Shown here: in pieces, positions 1 to 11,290 of the stretch
Position numbering within the stretch: the stretch's first letter is position 1
Layout of the letters: each line of letters starts with the position of its first letter
Source: Robiginitomaculum sp.
GTDB lineage: Bacteria > Pseudomonadota > Alphaproteobacteria > Caulobacterales > Maricaulaceae
Direction: 5' to 3'
Length of the DNA stretch: 64,000 nucleotides
Assembly: GCA_030949705.1 (NCBI GenBank)
Contig: JAUZSF010000003.1
Coordinates: 124,001-188,000 of the forward strand
Made by a program: the position numbers and the translations under genes
Notes under the pieces: model-generated
What the model saw: only the letters and a program-made list of their open reading frames with translations
The model's database searches: none
Told to the model about the DNA's origin: nothing

Positions 1-121
1 GGGTTAAAGCAAAGACGAAAATTCCATGGTTTGCACATTTGCACCAAATTGTGATGTTGGCATTGGTGTCCTTAGCCGTTAGCGTGCGCCTCCGAGTATT
101 CATTATGAATGGATGGTATGA

Positions 122-565
122 ATGAGTCCCGACCCAAAACATGGCTATTACCTTGAAGACCTTGCGGTGGGCATGTTCCACGAAGTCTCTCACACGGTCA
201 CAGAAAAAGACGTGGACGATTTTGCCAGAATTTGTGGTGACTATAATCCCATCCATATGGATGAGGACTACGCATCCAAAACGCCCTTTGGCGGGCGCAT
301 TGCCCATGGTGCCCTGACGGCGTCCTATATCTCGGCTATACTGGGCAATGATCTGCCGGGGCCGGGTGCCATATTTATGACGCTGGAATTAAAGTTCCGT
401 GCCCCCGTGCGTATAGGTGATACCGTGATTGCCCGTGCCGAGGTGGGCGATATCAATGAGCGGCGTGGCAAGGTGGCAATGAAAGTGCAATGTTCGGTCG
501 CAGGCAAAGTGGTTGTCAAAGGTGTGGCAGGCGTGATGGTGGAAAAAAGACCAGTGGCTGAATAA
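122..565 (+). CDS. MaoC-like (R)-specific enoyl-CoA hydratase/dehydratase
   Basis: Hot-dog hydratase motif (DFARICGDYNPIHMDEDYA...F.GRIAHGALTASYIS). Confidence 0.9.
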   Translation: MSPDPKHGYYLEDLAVGMFHEVSHTVTEKDVDDFARICGDYNPIHMDEDYASKTPFGGRIAHGALTASYISAILGNDLPGPGAIFMTLELKFRAPVRIGDTVIARAEVGDINERRGKVAMKVQCSVAGKVVVKGVAGVMVEKRPVAE

Positions 566-1530
566 TGCAGATTTTTGACCAGTATACAGATATTCCAGAG
601 GCCGCCCGCCATGCCGCCATTGCCATGGGAAATTTTGATGGTGTGCACCGGGGACACCAGCTGGTGATCAAAAGCGCAGCCGAGGCAGCTCAAAAACTGG
701 ATGTCCCCCTGGGGGTGGCGGTATTCAAACCCCATCCGAAACAGTTTTTTCAACCGGGCAGCGCACCAGAACATGTGCAAAGTGATGCGGCCAGGGCCAG
801 AACGCTGGAGGCTCTGGGCGTAGACTATTTATACGTGCTGCCCTTTGATCGCACCATGAGCCTGATGGACGATGAAACCTTTGTACGCGATGTGTTGGTG
901 AGGGGGCTGGGCATTTCTCATGTCAGCGTTGGTGCCGATTTTCACTATGGCCGTGACCGGGTGGGCGATACTGCGTCTTTGCAACGCTATGGCAAGGTCT
1001 ATGGTTTTGGGGTGGATATTGTTGGGCTGGACGGCGAGGCCGAGGAAAAGTTTTCTTCCAGTGCCATTCGGGCGGCGCTGAAGGCCGGCGAGCCGGAAAA
1101 GGCCGCCAAAATTCTGGGGCGTCCCTGGACTCTGGAAGGGCTGGTGGAACGTGGGCAACAGCGTGGCCGCACCATTGGGGTGCCAACGGCGAACCTGTCT
1201 ATGAATGATTATGTACGTCCGCGCTTTGGCGTTTATGCCGGGCGAGCCCGCATAGACGGGCGCGGCGCGGCACTGCCCGGGGTGATCAATGTGGGGGTGC
1301 GCCCCACAGTGGACGGGGCCGAAGAACGGCTGGAGATTTATCTTTTTGACTTTGCCGGCGATCTTTATGGACGCATGTTGGAGGTCTCGCTGGAACACTT
1401 CATCCGTGATGAGAAAAAATTCTCTGGTCTGGAGGCCCTAAAGGCTCAGATTGCCGAAGATATAGACACGGCACGCGCCTTTCTGGAACAGGATCGTGAA
1501 GTGAATCGGGAGGTGGACCGGGCTGGCTAG
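565..1530 (+). CDS. ribF: Bifunctional riboflavin kinase/FAD synthetase
   Basis: GNFDGVHRGHQ nucleotidyltransferase motif and C-terminal flavokinase motif (GVPTANL); upstream of ileS-lspA as in many bacteria. Confidence 0.95.
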   Translation: MQIFDQYTDIPEAARHAAIAMGNFDGVHRGHQLVIKSAAEAAQKLDVPLGVAVFKPHPKQFFQPGSAPEHVQSDAARARTLEALGVDYLYVLPFDRTMSLMDDETFVRDVLVRGLGISHVSVGADFHYGRDRVGDTASLQRYGKVYGFGVDIVGLDGEAEEKFSSSAIRAALKAGEPEKAAKILGRPWTLEGLVERGQQRGRTIGVPTANLSMNDYVRPRFGVYAGRARIDGRGAALPGVINVGVRPTVDGAEERLEIYLFDFAGDLYGRMLEVSLEHFIRDEKKFSGLEALKAQIAEDIDTARAFLEQDREVNREVDRAG

Positions 1531-1680
1531 CTTTGGTAAGTCAGTTTCATGGTTGATGATAATTTCATAGCGCAGAAATTAACGCGAATTATTTAGCCGG
1601 ACCATCGCCTGATTAGGTGGTGGCACCGGCTTGTAAAACCCACTATGCCTTCAAATATATTCAGATAAAAAGGTCCGCCA

Positions 1681-4600
1681 TGACGGATGATGTCCAAAGC
1701 CGCGATTATCGCGAAACGCTGTTTTTGCCTAAAACCGATTTTCCCATGCGCGCTGGTCTGCCCAAGGCCGAGCCAAAATGGCTGGAACGTTGGGAATCCT
1801 TAAATATTTATGGGCAATTGCGTGCCGCCTCCCAAAGGGCGCACACAATATGTGCTGCACGATGGCCCGCCCTATGCCAACGGCCATTTGCACATCGGTA
1901 CCGCCATGAACAAAATCCTCAAGGATTTTGTGGTGCGCTCCCACCAGATGATGGGGTATGATGCAAATTATATCCCGGGCTGGGATTGTCATGGCCTGCC
2001 CATTGAATGGAAGGTCGAAGAGCAATACCGCGAAAAGGGTCGTAACAAGGACGATATTCCTCGTAATGAATTTCGCCAGGAATGCCGCGATTACGCCTCA
2101 AACTGGCTGAATGTACAGCGCGAAGAGTTCAAGCGTCTGGGCGTGCAAGGCGAATGGGAAAATCCCTATACCACCATGAATTATGCCTCAGAAGCGGCCA
2201 TTGCTGGTGAGTTTTTGAAATTCGCCATGAGCGACCAACTTTATCGTGGCTCAAAGCCGGTGATGTGGTCGCCGGTGGAGCAAACCGCGCTGGCCGAAGC
2301 CGAAGTGGAATATGCCGATCATGTCAGCACGACGATCTGGGTGCGCTTTGCCGTGGTGGGATATAGACAGCGGACAGGCGGGTTTCGTGCAGAAGGAGAA
2401 AAATTTCCCTTCGGACCTCTTTCACAAGCCGATTCAATAAAAGACAGCTGGCCAAGTTATCACGATACTTCAGTTCTCATCTGGACGACGACCCCCTGGA
2501 CGATTCCCGGCAACCGAGCGATCTCATATCAGTCCAAAGATTTCCTACGGGCTTTATGAAGTCACGGCGATTGACGACAGCGAATTTACGCCGTGGTCCA
2601 GGGTTGGCGAAAAGCTGATTGTTGCGGACAGCCTCTGGGAAGAGGTGGCTAAAACCGCTAAAATTTCCGCCTATGAACGTCTGGGCGATGCGGACCCCTC
2701 TGCCTTGACCTGTGCCCATCCTTTTGCCGGTCTTGGCTATGATTTTGATATTCCGCTGCTGGCCGGTGATCATGTCACCGAGGAAGCCGGCACCGGCTTT
2801 GTGCACACGGCGCCCGGACCACGGGGCAGAGGATTATGATGTCTGGCTGGCAAATGGCCATACAAGGATATCCCCGAAACCGGTGGGGCCGGATGGGGCC
2901 TATTACGACCATGTGCCGCTTTTTGCGGGCCTGCAGGTGATCCGCACCACCGGCAAGAAAACTGGCAAGGATGGCCCGGCCAATGGTGCCGTGGTGGACA
3001 AGCTGGTCGAAGTTGGTGCGTTGCTGGCCCGTGGCCGGATCGAACACTCTTATCCCCATTCCTGGCGCTCCAAGGCGCCGGTGATTTTTCGCAATACCCC
3101 GCAATGGTTTATCCCCATGGGCGAGGCGGGTGGCTTGCGCGAAAAGGCGGTTGCGGCCATTGAAAATACGCGCTTTTACCCGCCGCGCGGTAAAAACCGC
3201 CTGCTCTCCATGGTCGAGGGACGGCCAGACTGGCTGATCTCACGTCAGCGCGCCTGGGGCGTGCCGCTGACCTTGTTTGTGAAAAAAGGCACCGGCGAGT
3301 ATTTGAAAAACGAGGCGGTGAACGCCCGCATTCTGGAAGCTTTTGCCGCTGAGGGGGCCGACGCCTGGTTTGCTGACAATGCGCAGGAACGTTTCCTCAA
3401 AGGCCTTGTTGATGATTGGCAGGCTTACGAGAAGGTCGAGGACATTCTGGACGTCTGGTTTGATTCGGGCTGTACCCATGTGTTCACGCTGGAAAATCGC
3501 GAGGGTCTGAAATGGCCGGCCGATCTTTATCTGGAAGGTACAGACCAGCATCGTGGCTGGTTCCAGTCGAGCCTCTTGGAAAGCTGTGGTACACGGGGCC
3601 GCGCCCCCTATGACGGGGTGTTTACCCATGGCTTTGTCATGGCCGAAGACGGACGCAAAATGTCCAAATCCTTAGGGAACGTGATTGATCCGGCCGATAT
3701 CGCCCGCACCAATGGGGTGGAAATCTGCGCCTGTGGGTGGCCTCATCGGACGTGCAGGAAGATATGCGCATGGGGCCGGAAATCCTCAAAACCGCGGCCG
3801 ATAGTTATCGCAAGGTGCGCAACACCCTGCGCTATCTGCTGGGGGCGTTACAGGGCTTTGATGAAGCCGAGCGGGTAGAAGCCTGAAAATATGCCGTCGC
3901 TGGAACGCCTGATGCTGCATCGCCTTTACGTGATGGATGCCGAGGTGCGTACCGCCTATGAAGAACTGGATTACAAAGCGCGCCTTCTCATTGCTCTTTA
4001 CCTTTTGCAATGAGGAATTGTCGGCGTTTTATTTTGATATCCGCAAGGATGCGCTTTATTGCGATCCGCTGGGCGCGCCGCGCCGTCTGGCGGCCCGCAC
4101 AGTGATGGACCTGATCTTCAACCGTCTGGTGATCTGGTTTGCACCGCTGCTTCCCTTTACCATGGAAGAAGTTTGGCTGAGCCGTTTTCCCTCTGATGAT
4201 GGCTCGGTGCATTTGCAAACCTTCCCTGATACACCAGAGAGCTGGCGTAATGATGCGCTGGCAGAGGATTGGGAGTGGATAAAAATGTTACGTAGAGCTT
4301 CAACGTTTGATCTAGAAAGGGCTAGAACTCTTAGCAAAGATCCAGACTATGACAGTATGGAGACGATTGGATCGAGCCTTGAAGCTGTCCAAACATTCTA
4401 TGTACATAAAAGCGAATTCAAAGATGCTGTTGAACGTTTAGCTGACACAGAACCAGACGAATTTCTAGCAGATGTTTTTATTGTCAACAAAGTTATCTTA
4501 AAAGTTATTCCTAAGGCTGAATTTTTCGATGAGTTAGGCGATCCGAAATTCCCATTATTAAAACAGACATCCCCAAAGGGTGAAAAAATTGATATTGGTT

Positions 4601-4746
4601 TTGAAACTGAAAAAGTCGATTCAAAACTCATAAAATGCGCCCGTTCGTGGAAATATTTTGACCCGGCAAGTGCCGATCCGGCCTATCCGGACATAACGCC
4701 CCGTGATGCGGCCGCGGTGCGGGCATGGGATGCGGCGCATGGCTGA
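1681..4746 (+). CDS. ileS: Isoleucyl-tRNA synthetase, interrupted by multiple apparent frameshifts
   Basis: [41 protein letters not shown] and KMSKSLGN motifs, spread over several ORFs (1617-1961, 1810-2559, 2645-2839, 2712-3878, 3937-4746) that must be joined across frames. Confidence 0.9.
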
Positions 4747-5302
4747 ACCCACTGCTGCCCGACCCCTTTGGTCCTTTGGGCTGACCATATCAGCCCTGAT
4801 CATCATTTTGGACCAGCTTTCCAAATACTGGGTGCTGGACATCCTTAAACTGCGTGATCGACCTCTGGGCCATATCGAACTGTCCAATGTTTTTGATCTG
4901 ACCTTTGTCTGGAATACCGGGGTTAGCTTTGGGCTTTTCAGCGCTGACAACCTTTTGGGCCGACTGTTTCTTTCTGCCTTTGCATTACTGGTCATGGTGG
5001 TCATGGTGGTGTGGCTCTGGCGGGTGGAACGTCGCCTGATGGCCATCTCGCTGGGGCTGATTATCGGTGGTGCGGCGGGCAATCTGATCGATCGGCTGCG
5101 CTTTGGTAAGGTCGTGGATTTTCTCGATTTTTCAGACATTCATTTCATCTGGGTGTTCAATGTGGCGGATACTGCGATCACCATTGGGGTGTTGTTGATG
5201 CTGGCTGATGCTTTTTGGGTTGATCAGAGCACAAAAAGGTGTATGATGCCCTTGGCTGGCGGGGGTTGTGCAGGTAAAACCTGCACGATCCAGGAGATAT
5301 AA
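4739..5302 (+). CDS. lspA: Lipoprotein signal peptidase (SPase II)
   Basis: DQLSKYW, NTGVSFGLF, GGAAGNLIDRLRFGKVVDFLDF and FNVADTAI motifs; overlaps end of ileS. Confidence 0.95.
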   Translation: MAEPTAARPLWSFGLTISALIIILDQLSKYWVLDILKLRDRPLGHIELSNVFDLTFVWNTGVSFGLFSADNLLGRLFLSAFALLVMVVMVVWLWRVERRLMAISLGLIIGGAAGNLIDRLRFGKVVDFLDFSDIHFIWVFNVADTAITIGVLLMLADAFWVDQSTKRCMMPLAGGGCAGKTCTIQEI

Positions 5303-5841
5303 TGATGAACCGAACGCGTACAGCCCTTCTTATTCCAGCCGCTTTTGCCCTGCTACTTGGTGGTTGCGGATCTTTGGGTAACGGCAAAAATCAGCCAGAC
5401 GAGTTCAAGGTTCTGACCATGGCCCCATTGGTGGTGCCGCCGGAATATAATCTCTTGCCACCGCGGCCGGGCGAGCTGGGCATTGAAGACCTGCGCGCCT
5501 CCGAGGCCGCCCGCAAAGCCATGCTGGGGCGGGCACGCCCCGAGGCCATCGTCAGCCCGGGCGAACGGGCGCTGCTTGCCAACAGTACACGGGGCAAGCT
5601 GGACCCATCCATTCGTACCAAGCTGGATGCGGAAACACAGCAATTGACGGTAAAATCCAAAAGCTTTGCGGACCGGATTTTATTCTGGCGCAAGGGCGAT
5701 ACCTATATTGCCGATGAAACCATACTGGATGCCGATGCCGAGGCCGAACGCCTGCGTCGTGAAAAGCTTATCAAGGGGGCCACGGGCGGCGGCAAGGTAT
5801 CGATCAAAAAGGGCGGCCGTATTCGCTTGCCGGGCCTTTGA
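5302..5841 (+). CDS. DUF3035 (BamF-like) lipoprotein
   Basis: Lipobox LLGGCG; PDEF.V....LVVPPEYNLLPPRPGE typical of DUF3035; adjacent to lspA. Confidence 0.85.
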   Translation: MMNRTRTALLIPAAFALLLGGCGSLGNGKNQPDEFKVLTMAPLVVPPEYNLLPPRPGELGIEDLRASEAARKAMLGRARPEAIVSPGERALLANSTRGKLDPSIRTKLDAETQQLTVKSKSFADRILFWRKGDTYIADETILDADAEAERLRREKLIKGATGGGKVSIKKGGRIRLPGL

Positions 5842-6356
5842 GAACCGGGCGAGCCATCAAAACCACGATTTTGGCATTCTTTCTGGTAACGGGTGCCATG
5901 TCGGTGGTGGCTCAGACTAGCCCTGAAACCAAGATCTATAATGGCCTGTCCATGGATGATCTGGCCGATACCCTGTTGCTGGAGGGCTTGCGCTTTGTGC
6001 AAGTGCCTATTGATGGCAAGGGTATGGTCGCCAACCAGCGCTTTGATGTTTCCGATGGGGTACAATGGTCAGTCTTTGGCTATGATTGTGAAAAGGAAAC
6101 CGGCTGTTCCGAGATACAGTTGCGGTCAGTTTTTCTTGATAATGCGGCGCCGGATGTTTTGCTTTCCAAGATGAACGACTGGAACGCCTCCAACCGCTTT
6201 ACCCGTGCCTATCTGGCCAATCGCAGCAATGTCATATTGGAAATGGATATTTATCTGCGCGGGGGGCAAAGCCTGAAAAATATCCGCGAACAGATTACCA
6301 TCTGGCGCCAATCGGTTCGTCGTTTCTCCACCACCATGACCAATGATAAATCCTAA
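5838..6356 (+). CDS. YbjN domain-containing secreted protein
   Basis: Signal peptide; YbjN-like sequence (W..F.YDCE.E.GCSEIQLR..F, MNDWNASNRFTRAYL). Confidence 0.7.
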   Translation: MRTGRAIKTTILAFFLVTGAMSVVAQTSPETKIYNGLSMDDLADTLLLEGLRFVQVPIDGKGMVANQRFDVSDGVQWSVFGYDCEKETGCSEIQLRSVFLDNAAPDVLLSKMNDWNASNRFTRAYLANRSNVILEMDIYLRGGQSLKNIREQITIWRQSVRRFSTTMTNDKS

Positions 6357-6358
6357 CC

Positions 6359-6814
6359 ATGAAACACCGGGTTCTGTTTGTTTGTCTGGGTAATATTTGT
6401 CGTTCCCCCAGTGCCGAGGCAGTGCTCAGGCATCAAGCCCGCCAACAGGGACTGTCTGTGGACGTGGACTCAGCTGGTACCGGCAACTGGCATGTGGGCC
6501 AGCCCCCCGATGCCCGTGCCATTGCGGCCGCCGCGGCCCGGGGGATCGACATGCACAGCCTGCGTGCACGGCAGGTTTGCGTGGCTGATTTCACCCGTTT
6601 CACCCATATGTTTGCCATGGACCAGAGCAATCTGGCTGACCTGATGGCCATGTGTCCAGAGGGCGGCATTATGCCAACTCTTTTTCTTGGTCCGGCCACC
6701 CATACCCCGCCCGGCGAGGTGCCGGACCCCTATTATGGTGGCGCGCAAGGGTTCGAGCATATGCTGGACCTGATTGAAGCGGCGGCCAGTGGGTTTTTGC
6801 AAACGCTGAACTAG
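6359..6814 (+). CDS. Low-molecular-weight protein-tyrosine phosphatase
   Basis: VCLGNICRSPSAEAV active-site loop; DPYYGG acid motif. Confidence 0.93.
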   Translation: MKHRVLFVCLGNICRSPSAEAVLRHQARQQGLSVDVDSAGTGNWHVGQPPDARAIAAAAARGIDMHSLRARQVCVADFTRFTHMFAMDQSNLADLMAMCPEGGIMPTLFLGPATHTPPGEVPDPYYGGAQGFEHMLDLIEAAASGFLQTLN

Positions 6815-8574
6815 AACCCCGGCGGGCGTTCGTGATTGGCGTTCAGGGTCGCTTCCAGCCGCCGGCCCAGGGCACAGATTTTACCCTCTTCAAACAGACG
6901 GCCAATCAGTGAGATATTTTGCGGCACCCGGTGCAATGTTTTGTCGGCATCATCCTTGGCGCCCCGGGTCGGGATTTTATGAAAACCGGCCCGCAAGGTA
7001 ACGCATGGATGACCTGTATAATTGGTGATGGTCAATAAATTGGCGGCAAAGTTAGGCGTAATCAATACATCTACCTGATCCATCAACCCATCCATGGCCA
7101 ACATGACCTTGCGCCGCAAACGGTCCAGCTGGACATAATCCACCGAGGACAGAAAACGGATCTGGCGAAAGGAATTGGGCCAGGCATTATCGTCCTGCCA
7201 GACCAGCAAATCGTCGCGGCCAGAAAGGGTCAGCTCTTCAAAGGCGGCCGCCGCCTCGGCAACCAGCGATAAAAACAACACCCCATAGGGCAGCGCTGGC
7301 AGGCTGATTGTTTTGGTTTTTACCCCCAGTTTTTTCAAAGCCTTTAGGGCATTGCGGTCCAGATCATTGGCCCCTTCGCCCTCAAACCAGGTCGGGTCAT
7401 AACCCACCACCAGGTCTTTTTGGCCAAAATTGCGACCATAGGTCAGGCCCATGTCGATGGAGCTGGCATCCTCAAAATCGCCGCCATTAATCCCGCCCAG
7501 CACCGTGATGGTGTCTTCGACGGACCGGCAAATGGCCCCAACCTTGTCCAGTGACCAGCACAGAGCCATGGCGCCGCTGCGCGATACCCGCCCAAAGGTA
7601 GGGCGCAGACCCGTGGCCCCACACCGGTTGGAAGGTGATACGATCGAGCCCAGGGTTTCGGTACCAATGGAAAACCCGACCAGCCCGGCGGCGGTGGCTG
7701 ATGCCGATCCGGCGCTGGAACCCGATGAGCCTTCATCCAGATTCCACGGATTGCGGGTTTTGCCATCAAACCAGATGTCCCCGTAGGCCAGCGCGCCACA
7801 CGTGGTCTTGCCCAGCAAGATCGCCCCGGCATCGTGCAGTTTGGTGACGATATGGGCATCGCGTTTTGCCACCCGGTCTTTATAGGGCATGGCCCCCCAG
7901 GTGGTGAGAATATCCTTGGTATCAAACAGGTCTTTTACGCCATAGGGAATGCCGTGCAGCGGCCCCTTGTCCCGCCCTGCGGCCAGATCCAGATCGGCCT
8001 GGGCGGCCTGTTTCAATGCCAGCGCCGGGGTCACGGTGACAAAACATTCCAGCTTCTTGCCGTATTTCTCAATGCGATCGAGGTAAATCTGGGTCAGTTG
8101 CACGCTGGTCAGGCTGGTTTTTCTGAGCCAGTTGCCCAGCTGGGCCAGCGAGGCAAAGGCAATGTCTTCGCTGTTGGTGGGCAGGGCGCTTTTATATGGC
8201 GCGGGAATGCGGATCTGGTTTTTCTGTTTGGCAAAGGTTTTGCCGGGCAGGCGCGGATCAAAGGTCTGCGCCGGGGCCAGATCATTTTCAAAATTTTGGG
8301 CACGCAGGCTGGCAATGGATTGCAGTTGATTTTCAAAGCCGTTCAGCAATTGGGCGCGCTCGGTATCACTGTATTCAATGGGGATCAGCTTTTCGGCACA
8401 GGCAACTATTTTCGGGTTCAATGCATCGGCCTCTGCTTTGAGTGTATCTGCCGGGTCATCGCCTTGGGTTTTGTTTTCCTGGGCGATGACTTTGCCGCCC
8501 ATTAAGGTGGCCCCCATGGCCCCGGCGGCCAACAGGCCACGCCGCGATACTTGGGTATTTTTTGGTTTGCTCAT
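6811..8574 (-). CDS. Amidase-signature family protein with Tat-like signal
   Basis: SRRGLLAAGAMGATL N-terminus; GIPYGVKDLFD and GSSGSSAGSASATAAGLVGFSIGTETLGSI amidase signature. Confidence 0.9.
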   Translation of the reverse strand: MSKPKNTQVSRRGLLAAGAMGATLMGGKVIAQENKTQGDDPADTLKAEADALNPKIVACAEKLIPIEYSDTERAQLLNGFENQLQSIASLRAQNFENDLAPAQTFDPRLPGKTFAKQKNQIRIPAPYKSALPTNSEDIAFASLAQLGNWLRKTSLTSVQLTQIYLDRIEKYGKKLECFVTVTPALALKQAAQADLDLAAGRDKGPLHGIPYGVKDLFDTKDILTTWGAMPYKDRVAKRDAHIVTKLHDAGAILLGKTTCGALAYGDIWFDGKTRNPWNLDEGSSGSSAGSASATAAGLVGFSIGTETLGSIVSPSNRCGATGLRPTFGRVSRSGAMALCWSLDKVGAICRSVEDTITVLGGINGGDFEDASSIDMGLTYGRNFGQKDLVVGYDPTWFEGEGANDLDRNALKALKKLGVKTKTISLPALPYGVLFLSLVAEAAAAFEELTLSGRDDLLVWQDDNAWPNSFRQIRFLSSVDYVQLDRLRRKVMLAMDGLMDQVDVLITPNFAANLLTITNYTGHPCVTLRAGFHKIPTRGAKDDADKTLHRVPQNISLIGRLFEEGKICALGRRLEATLNANHERPPGF

Positions 8575-8649
8575 GACGGTCTCCCACTGATTTTTTTAAC
8601 AGCTTAACCGCATAACGAAGGCGGCGGGAGTCTTATTTAAAGTGGGGGG

Positions 8650-9030
8650 TCAGGCGGTCTTGGGCAAAGGCAAAAGCAGCACACAAAACAGCATGCCCCA
8701 GCCGGCCAGCAAGGTCAGGCCGCCGATGGGGGCCAGAAACCCAAGAGCGGTAAAACCGGCAAAGCCATGCAGATATAATGGCAAGGCAAAGGCGGCGGCT
8801 CCTAATGTAAAGAGCAATGCCGGCAGGCGCGCCCCAACACACAGCGCCGCAAAAACGGCCAGGGCGTGAAACAGCTCGATCTGGCCGCCCCGCTGTAATA
8901 ATTCCGCCCCGCCGGGATTGGTTGCCAGATGAGAGGAAGATGCCAGCGCCATCACCGCCAACAGGCCATGCAAGGCCCCGGAGGCGCCGATAAGGCGTTC
9001 AAATACGCTAAGCGCAGATCTATTCGTCAC
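8650..9030 (-). CDS. DUF423 family membrane protein
   Basis: Four-TM protein with GASGALHGLLAVMAL and ...FLAPIGGLTLLAGW; probable GTG start overlapping the preceding gene. Confidence 0.75.
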   Translation of the reverse strand: MTNRSALSVFERLIGASGALHGLLAVMALASSSHLATNPGGAELLQRGGQIELFHALAVFAALCVGARLPALLFTLGAAAFALPLYLHGFAGFTALGFLAPIGGLTLLAGWGMLFCVLLLPLPKTA

Positions 9031-9817
9031 GTAACATCTCCCATCGTTTGGGGCGAACAATCATGGCGCGGACCATGTCTATATTCTTGCTGGCCTGCTC
9101 CATGGGCAGATCTTCGCTGGCCATGGCATTGGCCGCTTCAAATCGTCCTTGCAGCGCCAGTACCAGGGCCAGATTCTGGCGTGCCTGTACCGGGGCATTT
9201 GGTTGGGCGATGGCTTGTCTTAAATACCGCTCGGCCATGGTCAGATCGCCATCGCTGGCATAATTCAGACCCAGATTGGACAGGATGCCGGGGTTGTTCG
9301 GTTGCAAGGCCAGCGCCCGGTTAAAAGCGGCGCGAGCCTGTACCGGTTTGCTTAATTGGTCATAAGCCACGCCCATGGCCAGATGGGCGTGCCAGTTGGC
9401 GGGTTCGATCAATATGGCGGATCGCAAAAAATCGAGTGCATTGGCCGCCTGTGCATTTTCAACAAAGGCCTGGCCGGCGACCAGCAATAAATCCGGATCC
9501 TTGGGATACAACGTCAGGGCCTGGCTGGCCACTTCGGCGGCCCGTTCCGGATTGCCCAGCGTGCGCACAATCCGGGCCAGCGCCAACGCGGCCTCTTTAT
9601 CGGCGGGGTTCTTGTCATATTCCTTGGCCCAGAAGGCGGCCTGGGTCAGCACATCCTGACGGGCAATGGTTTCGCGGGCTTCGCGGGTTTGGGGGGCAAT
9701 GTCCCGCACCAGCGTGGATTTTAGCGCCTCTTCCTGTGGGGAAGGCGCTGTGGTGCACCCACTTAGCCCCAGCCCAAAGCCCAACACAGCATAACGAAAA
9801 AGAGGGGCTATACGCAT
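9020..9817 (-). CDS. TPR-repeat lipoprotein (TadD-like)
   Basis: Lipobox LSGCTT and several tetratricopeptide repeats. Confidence 0.85.
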   Translation of the reverse strand: MRIAPLFRYAVLGFGLGLSGCTTAPSPQEEALKSTLVRDIAPQTREARETIARQDVLTQAAFWAKEYDKNPADKEAALALARIVRTLGNPERAAEVASQALTLYPKDPDLLLVAGQAFVENAQAANALDFLRSAILIEPANWHAHLAMGVAYDQLSKPVQARAAFNRALALQPNNPGILSNLGLNYASDGDLTMAERYLRQAIAQPNAPVQARQNLALVLALQGRFEAANAMASEDLPMEQASKNIDMVRAMIVRPKRWEMLRDE

Positions 9818-9917
9818 GGGGAAGGCTCGCCTAAATTATGGTTAACAAGACGCAAATGTGCGCGCAGATCGTCAACAACCGGTTAATTCCGGATCATTTG
9901 AAAATGGATTTTTTTTG

Positions 9918-11290
9918 ATGCCAGAAGCCTTGCTCGACCATGCCGATAAAGCCCAGCGCCCGCTTTATATGATCGCCGCCGATGATTTGGAAGCATGGCA
10001 GGAAAAGGCACCGGCTGGCGCGGCAGCGCTGATCAAGGCGGCGTCTTTCAAGGCCAAACGCGGTGAGGTTCTGTTGGTGCCGCAAGACGGTAAACCGCCA
10101 CTGGCCTTGCTGGGTACAGGCAAAAAGGCCAATGCCTTTGCCCTGGGGGATGCGGCCATGGTTTTGCCCGAAGGTGATTACCAATTGGCCGAAGCGCCAG
10201 CCCGGGTTAATCCACAGGATCTGGCGCTGGCCTGGCTGATGGGGGCCTATGCCTTTACGCGCTATACCCCGCCCAAATGCAAGGCGGCCAGAATTTATAT
10301 TGCTGACATTGATACCAATGCAGCCTGCGAAACGGCCAAGGCGGTGTATCTGGCGCGCGATCTGGTCAACACGCCGGCGGGTGATCTGAATACCGATGCG
10401 CTGGAAGCGGCGGTGCGGGCGCTGGGCAAAGAGTTTGGCGCCCAGGTCAGTGCCGTGGTGGGTGATGATCTGTTGGCTGAAAATTATCCCATGGTGCATG
10501 CGGTGGGGCGGGCCTCGGCTCATGCACCGCGTCTGGTGGAACTTATATGGGGCCAGCCTGATCACCCGCGCATCGGCCTGGTGGGCAAGGGGGTGGTGTT
10601 TGATACCGGCGGGCTGGATATCAAGGCGGCGCAATATATGCGCCTGATGAAAAAGGATATGGGCGGCGCGGCGAATGCCATGGCGCTGGCCCATATGATT
10701 ATGGCGGCCAAATTGCCAGTGCGGCTGCATATGGTGCTGCCCATTGTGGATAATGCCATATCGGGGGATGCCTATCGACCCAGCGATATTCTGCAAAGCC
10801 GTAAAGGCCTTAGCGTAGAGATCGACAATACCGATGCCGAAGGGCGTCTGGTGCTGGCCGATGCGTTAACGCGGGCGAGCGAGGAAAAGCCGGAATTGCT
10901 GATCGATTTTGCCACCCTGACCGGCGCGGCGCGGGTGGCGCTGGGGCCGGAAGTGGCTCCCTATTATACCGACGATGAAAGTCTGTCTTCTGATCTGGAA
11001 GTGGCCGCAAAACGCACCGGCGATCCGGTTTGGCGTATGCCGCTCTGGGATGGGTATGACAGCCAGCTCGATAGTCCCATTGCCGATATTTGCCATACGG
11101 CGTCCAGCCCCATGGGTGGCTCGATCACCGCAGCGCTGTTTTTCGCCGATTTGTGGGCGATGTGCCCTGGATGCATTTTGATATTTTTGCCTGGGTACCC
11201 AAGGCCCGGCCATCGCACCCGGCGGGCGGCGATGCGCAGGGGCCGCGCGCTGTATTTGCCATGTTGCAGGCTCGTTATGACAAAGCCTGA
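9918..11290 (+). CDS. M17 leucyl aminopeptidase, frameshift near 11140-11155
   Basis: NTPAGDLN, GKGVVFDTGGLDIK, NTDAEGRLVLADAL motifs; C-terminal PWMHFDIFAW lies in a different frame. Confidence 0.92.

Noticed and set aside
7834-8505. 223-aa plus-strand ORF opposite the amidase
   Set aside because: Antisense shadow ORF; the amidase on the other strand has clear catalytic signature motifs
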